A stretch of 64,000 nucleotides of DNA from Chrysemys picta bellii (lineage: Eukaryota > Chordata > Testudines > Emydidae). Position 1 is the first letter of the stretch. Each line of letters begins with the position of its first letter. The stretch spans positions 70,383,468 to 70,447,467 of the forward strand of contig NC_088796.1 of NCBI RefSeq assembly GCF_011386835.1. The letters are read 5' to 3'. Made by a program: the position numbers and the translations under genes. Of the stretch, positions 57,120 to 64,000 are shown in pieces. Under the pieces are notes generated by a model. The model saw nothing but the letters and a program-made list of their open reading frames with translations. It searched no databases and was not told the DNA's origin.

Positions 57120-57800
57120 CCCCTTGTTTTTCCTCCTTTTCCTTCTTACTATCTGTGTACAAGTAGGGAGGCACTTAGAACAGAAGAGAGGCAGCCCTTG
57201 GCAACTGGACGGAGCAGTTACATGACAAATCCTGCTTAGTTCTTGCATTCGTGGGAAGGAGCATGCTCAGTTGCTCTGTGGGGATGGTGCGTGCACAATT
57301 TAGTTACACATAGGAGTTGTGAGGGGATGGAGCATACGCTGTGAGAATGGCGCATGCGCAGCCTGGTCAGCACTAGGAGCTGTGAAAGGTTCAAGCATGC
57401 TCAGTGAGGATGGAATCTTCAGAGATTTTAACTGATAAATTCTAACAAGTCTCTACTGAGTATGTGTGAACTGTGATTTTTCAAAGGTTTAAAACTTGGC
57501 CACAGTCAAATGAATTTTCACATGTACAACAAAAAGGCACATCTCTGTCACATAGGCCATCCCTAGCCAAATTTCATGTCCCCCAAAGAATAGTTCACCA
57601 GAATTTTTTTTTAACATTGAAAAACGTTATTTTCCCTACCCTTATTCTCAATAATAGCTGAACCATTTTGGCTGAAATTTCCCCCCCCCCAAAAATTCAA
57701 CCTGAGGCAGACACCCAGCATGGAAAATTTTGAGACCAAACAGTTTTTTGAAAGTTAAAAGTAACTGAAAACAGATTCTTAAAGTGTTGGGCAACCATAA
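57120..57800 (+). repeat. Second copy of the unclassified 45 kb repeat
   Basis: Same order of words as 45051-45519 plus 50800-51055, here uninterrupted: ggcagcccttggcaactgg, gcatgctcagtt, tctactgagtatgtg, ttattttccctacccttattc. Useful as the empty-site reference for the hAT insertion. Confidence 0.65.
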
Positions 57801-58572
57801 TAGGCAGTGCTACTAGCCCTGCTTATAATAAGGGATATAAATTCTCATACTTCAGGGCTTAACTATGTATTAACTGATAGAGCTAGTTTGTTCCATAATT
57901 GTCCACTATGGTGTGGGGTTTTTTCGTTTTGGTTTTGTTTGTTTTTTTGGCATGTTTCTCTGAAGCATCTGGTGGAAGCTGGTCTCAGAGATAGGATCTG
58001 AACTAGATGGATTGTTGGTCTAATATTGTATGCCCATTCGTAGTTTGGGAATATTATATTAAAATGTACAATTTTTCACTTCCATCAGAAGACCTCAAAG
58101 AGCTGTGAAAACGTTAATAAATTTAGCCACACTACAGCTATATGAGGTAGAGAAATATTATCCTGATTTTACAAATGGAGAAACTGAAGAAAAGAGAATT
58201 TAAGTATATTGCTGGAGGTTACACAAGAAAACTGTAAAGAGGCAAGAATAGAACTAAGATCTTGAGTCCCAGTCCAATGTCTCAATCACTAGACCATCCT
58301 TCCCTACAAAATATTTTTCTTTTACAAAAAAAAAAAAAAAATACACACAACTGACACCAAACAAATACATTTTGATATCAAGCTTTGTATTTGCATGTGA
58401 GCCCAAAACAGGCATCAAAACAAAAACAAACTTTACGGTACAGCCTTAGAGAAAGTGCAATTGTTAATGGAATACATATTTGTTCTTGGCATCCAGAGGT
58501 TATTAAGGGAGTGATGGTAATCTGGTAAAGAAATAAATATATTGATACATTATTTTCCTTTTACATTTTCAG
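57801..58572 (-). other. APC intron with a MIR-like fragment
   Basis: 58100-58310 reads as antisense MIR-type SINE (gattttacaaatggagaaactg, ttgctggaggttacacaag, ctcaatcactagaccatcc). The (A)n at 58326-58340 is simple sequence. Ends with acceptor ttacattttcag. Confidence 0.5.
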
Positions 58573-58689
58573 GTTATTGCAAGTGTTTTGAGGAATTTGT
58601 CCTGGCGAGCAGATGTAAACAGTAAAAAGACTTTGCGTGAAGTTGGAAGTGTGAAAGCATTGATGGAATGTGCTTTGGACGTTAAAAAG
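58573..58689 (+). CDS. APC: APC coding exon 13 (117 bp)
   Basis: Encodes 39 residues from VIASVLRNLSWRADVNSKKT to MECALDVKK, an armadillo repeat with the SVLRNLSW helix typical of the fold. Phase 0 at both ends; AG at 58571-58572 and GTAAAG at 58690. Length equals human exon 13 from memory, with one conservative change (ALDVKK for ALEVKK). Confidence 0.96.
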
Positions 58690-60429
58690 GTAAAGGTTTT
58701 AAAGGACTATTGTGTGATATATTTTCAAAAGACTGTATGAATGTTTCCTATTCTTTTGTATGCAACAGAAAAAGTATTGCTACTCTTTTTCACTGTAGTG
58801 GATATCTAGTATTTGGGATATTGCGGGTTGTTTCCATTAGGAGGAAGAATTGATGATGGAGTGAGGTACTACTTTGATGCAATCCTGATTATTTACCAAA
58901 AAATGTACACAAATTTCTGTTTTCCCAAACAGTTAGAATCAAACAGGAAACAGTTCCTTTGCTCATGTTTCTAAGTCTCTTTCAAGCCAGCACCATTGCC
59001 CAAAAAACCCCCTCTCCTCACTTTCTCTCAGGACCATGTTTTCAGTTCTTCTCATGCTGTCTAATTGACATATTTGGCTGCTTCTCTCTGTCTGCTCTCT
59101 GAATGCTTTTGGGAACTTCTACTCACAGGCAAGCACACCTCCATCAAATGATTCTCAGCAAAACCCCTCCAGCCGCATAGCTCAGTTTTCAACCGGCTTT
59201 GCTTGTAGTTTGTGTTTTGGATGCTGATTGTTTCAGCTATCTTATTCCAAAAAGGATCTTAGCTGCTTCTTACATTTATCCTGAATAAAGGGTGACCATC
59301 ATGTCTACTGGCTTCAACAAAGTTTCAGCCAACCTCCATCAAAATAGTATGATATTTCTTACTTCTCAGGTAAGAAAGACAAGCTAAAATAAACATTTGC
59401 TATTCCCTTAAAATTACTACTCATGTGTGCTTTACCACTATTGCTAAAATATGGCATAAATGCTGTATATTTATAAGTTAATTGTAATTTAGACTTTAAA
59501 TCACCAGAAGGAGATATTGTCATGTTAAAAACATCACTCGTCATATACAAATAATTGTTAATTTTCTGTCAGGAATACCATAACTATTTAAAAGATAGAG
59601 GGGAAGGCTAGTTTGTTGAATTTTAGATTACTTCTCTTGCTGAATTACAGATTCATCTCTGTACACTTTAGAGTAAGGATGTAAGGAGCAAATACTATCT
59701 AAAATAGTCTCATCCAGTGGTTCTCTGCCTTTTCCATTCTAAGACCTTGCCAAGACTCTCTCCCATTTTACAATGTGGGAAGGGCAGGGTGGTTGCAACC
59801 CCTGACATCTGTTCAGAACCATGCTGGCAGTTTTGACCCCTAGGGTTGAGAATCCATGTCATATCTTGCCCTTGAAGAGAATCATTCAGAGCAAGCTGAT
59901 GCTGATCAGAGCCTTATTTGTCAAGGGAAATCTTTGTCTCGTCTCTGAGATCAAACAAGTGATCCAAAACTTTGATACCATGAAAGCCTTATTGTGGAAG
60001 AGGAACTGCTGATCTTGAGTGCTCATTTCCTCACATAAAATAGCGAAATGTGTGTATTGTTGGGCTTACCTTTAATTAAGTTCACAGCTTTTACAGCCTC
60101 ATCAAGTACATTTTTCATTGCTTCTGGAAATCTTCTTTGCCATCAAAGCTTCATGATTAATTACACAAAATGTCCGAATGGCTTGTAGTGGAGTAGATAG
60201 GATTTTAGTCATTAGTCTATGCATGTGTTCCCTGTCATATCTCAGAAACCTTCAGTGCAAAGAACAAAAAAGCAAAGCCAATTCAACCTGGTTGAGAGAA
60301 CTAACTGTAGGAAGGCTTCAAAGACTTTTCTTCCCTTATCACGTGTACTGAGTTGGGCAGAAAAACAGGAAGTCCCTATGTAGTGTGGAAGCAGAGAAAA
60401 GAACTGACAGAAGGGAACTGCAATGCATG
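58690..60429. other. APC intron, no gene seen
   Basis: AT-rich sequence. A stretch at 59717-59870 (cagtggttctctgcctttt) may be a decayed hAT terminus, but no partner end was found. Confidence 0.4.
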
Positions 60430-60876
60430 ACGGTTGTTAGCAAGAGTCAGGCTTCGTTAGCAAGAGACAGTCTTTGTTAGCAAGAGTCAAGCTAGCTGTG
60501 ACCCTGATAACCCTGATAACGCGAGATTTGTAGAAGCGAGGATTGTGTGACACGGGTGAGAAAGAACTGTGTAAGAAGTCATTATGACCTCAGTATAGAT
60601 AAGGTGTAGAAGACCTTGTGTAGATAAGGTATAGAAACTAATTGTATGTTGGCAAGAGTCAAAACAAGTGAGGAAATGAGATATCAAGATGGCCTATGTA
60701 TAAACAAAATGCTGCTGTCCCTCATTATTTCTGTAATGAAAGGTATAAATGCTTGCTGTAATTAGTTACCAGAGAGAGACCTGCTTTGCTCTCTCCTCTG
60801 CACATGTGAGAGTTAATAAAGCTTCTGACTTGCTGTACCTAAACAAAATAGTGAGAACTCAGTTTTTCTCCGACAG
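60430..60876 (+). mobile_element. Probable sense-strand LTR with a 20-bp triple repeat
   Basis: Contains three near-identical 20-bp units starting gttagcaagag (60435-60494), a TATA-like ggtataaatgc at 60741, AATAAA at 60817-60822, and ends ctccgaca at 60876. This order (repeats, TATA, poly(A) signal) is that of a retroviral LTR. No coding part is attached. The left end and target duplication are uncertain. Confidence 0.5.
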
Positions 60877-61264
60877 TAGGAATTCTTTTTACTCATGCTG
60901 GGCAAATATTAAAAGTTGGGCAGAAGAAGATACATTGGTAGTTTCTTCTAGTTGTATTAAGTACAGGGTCTCCTAAACTTTCAAAATGGCTGTTCCCAAA
61001 TATTTGCAGCCATTTCCTGAATACATCAGCTGATTAGATCATTGGAGAAGGGAGTTGCTTTGACTAACTGGCAGCAACTTCTCCCACAAACACAAAGTAC
61101 AGTCACTGCTTTCCTATTTATGAGGCTTAGCGGCTTCCACTATTTAGCGATTCCAAGTAAGATGACGATCAGACCTTTTTTTAATGGTGTTGCTGTTTAA
61201 TGAGTCTTCTGATTTCTGTGAATGCATAGCTTTATTCTGAAGAATTCAATGGATGTAAAGATAG
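60877..61264. other. Intronic sequence, no gene seen
   Basis: No feature supported. Confidence 0.4.
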
Positions 61265-62840
61265 TAGGGCTATCAAGTAATTAAAAAAGTTAATTATGAT
61301 TAATGACACTGTTGAACAATAATAGAATAACATTTATTTAAATATTTTTGGATGCTTTCTACATTTTCAAATATATTGATTTCAGTTACAACACAGAATA
61401 CAAAGTGTACAGTGTTCACTTTATATTTATTTTTGATTACAAGTATTCACTGTAAAAATACAAAAGAAATAGTATTTTTCAATTCACCTAATACAAGTAC
61501 TATAGTGCAATCTCTTTATCATGAAAGTTGAACTTACAAATGTAGAATTATGTAGAAAAAAACTGCATGCAAAAATAAAACAAGGTAAAATTCTAGAACT
61601 TGCAAGTCCACTCAGTCCTACTTCTTGTTCAGCCAGTTGCTCAGACAAACAAGTTTGTTTACATTTGCAGGAGATAATGCTGCCTGCGTTTTGTTTACAA
61701 TGTCACCTGAAAGTGAGGCGTTCATATGGCACTGTTGTAGCCAGCATCACAAGATAGTTACTTGCCAGATAAGCTAAAGATTCATATGCCCCTTCATGCT
61801 TCAACCATCATTCCAGTGGATATGCGTCCATGCTGATGACGGGTTTTGCTCAAAGCAGTGAAGACCAACGCATATTCATTTGCATCCTCTGAGTCAGGTG
61901 CCACCAGCAGAAGGTTGATTTTCTTTTTTGGTGGTTCGGGTTCTTTAGTTTCTGCATCGAGGTGTTTCTCTTTTAAGACTTCTCAAAGCATGCTCCACAC
62001 CTAGTCCCTCTCAGATTTTGGAAGGCACTTCAGCTTCTTAAACCTTGAGTTGAGTGCGGTAGCTATCTTTAGAAATCTCACATTCGTACCTTTTTTGCGT
62101 TTTGTCAAATCTGCAGTGAAAGTGTTCTTAAAACGAACAACATGTGCTGGGTCATCATCCAAGACTGCTATAACATGAATATACGACAGAATGCGGGTAA
62201 AACAGAGCAGGAGAGATACAGTTCTCCCCAAGGAGTTCAATCACTAATTTAATTAACACATTATTTTTTTAATGAGTGTCATCAGCATGGAAGCACTTCC
62301 GATGGCCGAAGCATGAAGAGGCATATGAATCTTTAGCACATGTGGCACGTAAATATCTTGTGATGCCAGCTACAACGGTGCCATGTGAACGCTTGTTCTC
62401 ATTTTCAGGTGATGTAATTAAGAAGTAGGCAGCATTATCTCCCATAAATGTAAACAAACTTTTTTCTCTTAATGATTGGCTGAACAAGAAGTAGGACTGA
62501 TTGGACTTGAAGGCTCTAAAGTTCTACATTGTTTTGTTTTTGAGTGCAGTTATGTAACAAAAATGCCTACGTTTGTAAGTTGTACTTTCATGATAAAGAG
62601 ATTACACTACAGTACTTGTATGAATTGAAAAATACTATTTCTTTTGTTTATCATTTTTACAGTGCAAATATTTGTAATCAAAACTAAACATAAAGTGAGC
62701 ACTGTACACTTTGTATTCTGTGTTGTAATTGAAATCGATATATTTGAAAATGTAGAAAAATATCCAAAGATACTTAATACGTTTCAATTGGTATTCTATT
62801 GTTTTATAGTGCGATTAATTGTGATTAATCGAGAGTGCTA
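61265..62840. mobile_element. Long-inverted-repeat hAT element, copy 3
   Basis: About 1.58 kb from tagggctatcaagtaatt to gattaatcgagagtgcta. The arms 61320-61830 and 62290-62800 are inverted copies. The centre encodes the transposase fragment on the minus strand (62240-62000: FKNTFTADLTKRKKG, KIATALNSRFKKL), opposite to copies 1 and 2, so this copy inserted in the other orientation. No matching duplication could be read at its flanks. Confidence 0.78.
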
Positions 62841-63487
62841 CCAGAATCCTTTGCCAGCTACTTTGACAACTCTTCTGAAGAACTATGGTAGAGGACCAAC
62901 ATTCTGGTGCATATTTTGGTCTGAATCTGTTGGGCAAAAAAGTTAGATTGCTAGCAGCAGACCAACAGAAGAAGGTAAAAAAGAGAAGGTAGTTGCAACT
63001 GCACTGTTCCTTGGCTCCATGTAACAGTGCAGGCAGTATGCACTGTAATCCAATTAATTCCCTTTTTTAGTGAAAAGCTGGAGAAATAGAGGTAGCTACA
63101 GGAAGACAGAAAGCAAAACACTGGATGCACCTGAATGTAGCTAAAGTATGAATTCCATGGCAAAAATTCCAAATTTTGTAGCAAATTGGAAAAATGCCAG
63201 ATTCCATAGCTACTCAATTACATAATCCATGAACCTCAATTGAGATCAGTAAGGCAGTTCACACCTCTTAAAGCTGTTGTTTCAGGCTATCTGCAGATTC
63301 AGGCAGGCATCACTGAATCAGTTTATGCTTTGTTCACATTTTCAAGGTTATCTTTGCAACCATTAGAGTTAGAAAATGGGAGAAAGATGGCGACCTCCCT
63401 GAAACCTGTTTGTGAATCTCCCAGAGGCTCATGGCCAACATGTTGAAAACCCCAGGTCTAATTGTGTCATTTTTATTCTTGTCATAG
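62841..63487. other. APC intron end, no gene seen
   Basis: AT-rich sequence ending in the acceptor cttgtcatag at 63478-63487. No element recognised. Confidence 0.45.
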
Positions 63488-63702
63488 GAATCCACCCTAA
63501 AAAGTGTGTTGAGTGCCTTATGGAATTTGTCAGCTCATTGCACTGAGAATAAAGCTGATATATGTGCTGTGGATGGTGCTCTTGCCTTTTTAGTTGGCAC
63601 ATTGACTTACCGAAGCCAAACAAATACTTTAGCCATCATTGAAAGTGGAGGAGGAATACTACGGAATGTTTCTAGCTTGATTGCTACAAATGAGGACCAC
63701 AG
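63488..63702 (+). CDS. APC: APC coding exon 14 (215 bp)
   Basis: Encodes ESTLKSVLSALWNLSAHCTE, DICAVDGALAFLVGTLTY and ends NVSSLIATNEDH plus two bases of an Arg codon, so it joins the next exon in phase 2. Two armadillo repeats are covered, including the SALWNLSAH helix. AG at 63486-63487 and GTAAAT at 63703. Length equals human exon 14 and the sequence matches human as I recall it. The next exon, which carries the beta-catenin and axin binding repeats, is beyond the window. Confidence 0.96.
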
Positions 63703-63930
63703 GTAAATGCACCATCTGGTTTTACAAGAAACAAGCATCATGTTTTTTCTGAAAATCTGAATTCTGTAGCAGAAATTTATTTACAAGAAAATTCACAAGG
63801 AAGTGTTCTAATGTGACTATATGTACCAAATAAGTATCGTAATCAAGGATGATTTTTATTTTTAAAGGCTTTGGTGAGGAAAACCATCCATTTAGATAGT
63901 AATAGTCTATGAAAAGGTAAATGCACTATC
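63703..63930. other. APC intron start
   Basis: AT-rich sequence after the last visible exon; no feature supported. Confidence 0.4.
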
Positions 63931-64000
63931 CAGAGGTGAAAGTAAGTCGGTCCGTTATGACGTACCGATAAGAAAGTTGCTGTCATTAGACAGCTGAGTG
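63931..64000. mobile_element. Probable MITE, cut by window end
   Basis: cagaggtgaaagtaagtcgg followed by tccgttatgacgtaccg resembles the start of a known reptile hAT-type MITE. Only the left end is visible, so no duplication can be checked. Confidence 0.5.

Noticed and set aside
59717..59870. hAT MITE starting cagtggttctctgcc
   Set aside because: No inverted partner end and no 8-bp duplication within 400 bp.
1..64000. CRISPR arrays, bacterial operons or phage genes
   Set aside because: Spliced vertebrate gene with vertebrate transposons; no regularly spaced repeats or prokaryotic gene layout.

Overview
This looks like a stretch of a reptile nuclear genome, most likely a turtle. It holds the middle of the APC (adenomatous polyposis coli) tumour-suppressor gene on the + strand, plus the transposons that have filled its introns. 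The host assignment rests on the APC exons, abundant CR1 LINEs, Penelope-like 3' ends, a two-gene Harbinger transposon and many hAT and Tigger-like short elements, a mix I associate with turtles. The species call is inference.

Gene content: nine consecutive APC coding exons are visible, at 11372-11455, 29709-29813, 36318-36407, 41273-41651, 42884-42979, 51208-51347, 54999-55076, 58573-58689 and 63488-63702. They are 84, 105, 90, 379, 96, 140, 78, 117 and 215 bp. From memory these equal human coding exons 6 to 14 exactly, except the third, which is three codons shorter than the human 99 bp. All have AG/GT borders and one reading frame runs through all nine. They encode the region from the coiled-coil before the armadillo domain into the armadillo repeats. 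The first exons and the very large last exon lie outside the window.

Intron content by region: 1-5700 holds the end of a CACTG-type DNA transposon, a palindromic hAT MITE, a CR1 fragment with Tigger-like insertions, an LTR and a Penelope-like fragment. 5699-10663 is a nearly complete PIF/Harbinger transposon with two convergent genes (DDE transposase and Myb/SANT-like protein). 11656-18330 holds hAT elements and old SINE pieces. 18410-25850 is a Penelope relic followed by a long CR1 relic interrupted by two hAT elements. 26000-29300 holds hAT, Harbinger and Tigger-like MITEs. 29814-40800 is mostly quiet intron with scattered MITEs, a palindromic Penelope pair and a CR1 fragment. 43996-51055 is a four-level nest: an older repeat broken by two hAT elements, one of which carries a Tigger-like element and a 2.56-kb CACTG-ended transposon. 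51348-64000 holds an LTR, old LINE/SINE pieces, a sense LTR with a 20-bp triple repeat, a third copy of the long-inverted-repeat hAT element and the start of a MITE at the right edge.

The only host gene supported is APC; all other coding traces belong to mobile elements and are broken. The strongest leads are the CACTG-ended transposon with its cysteine-rich protein, the hAT family whose dimerisation domain lies inside long terminal inverted repeats, hammerhead-like folds in three Penelope 3' ends, and two splice-site features of APC.
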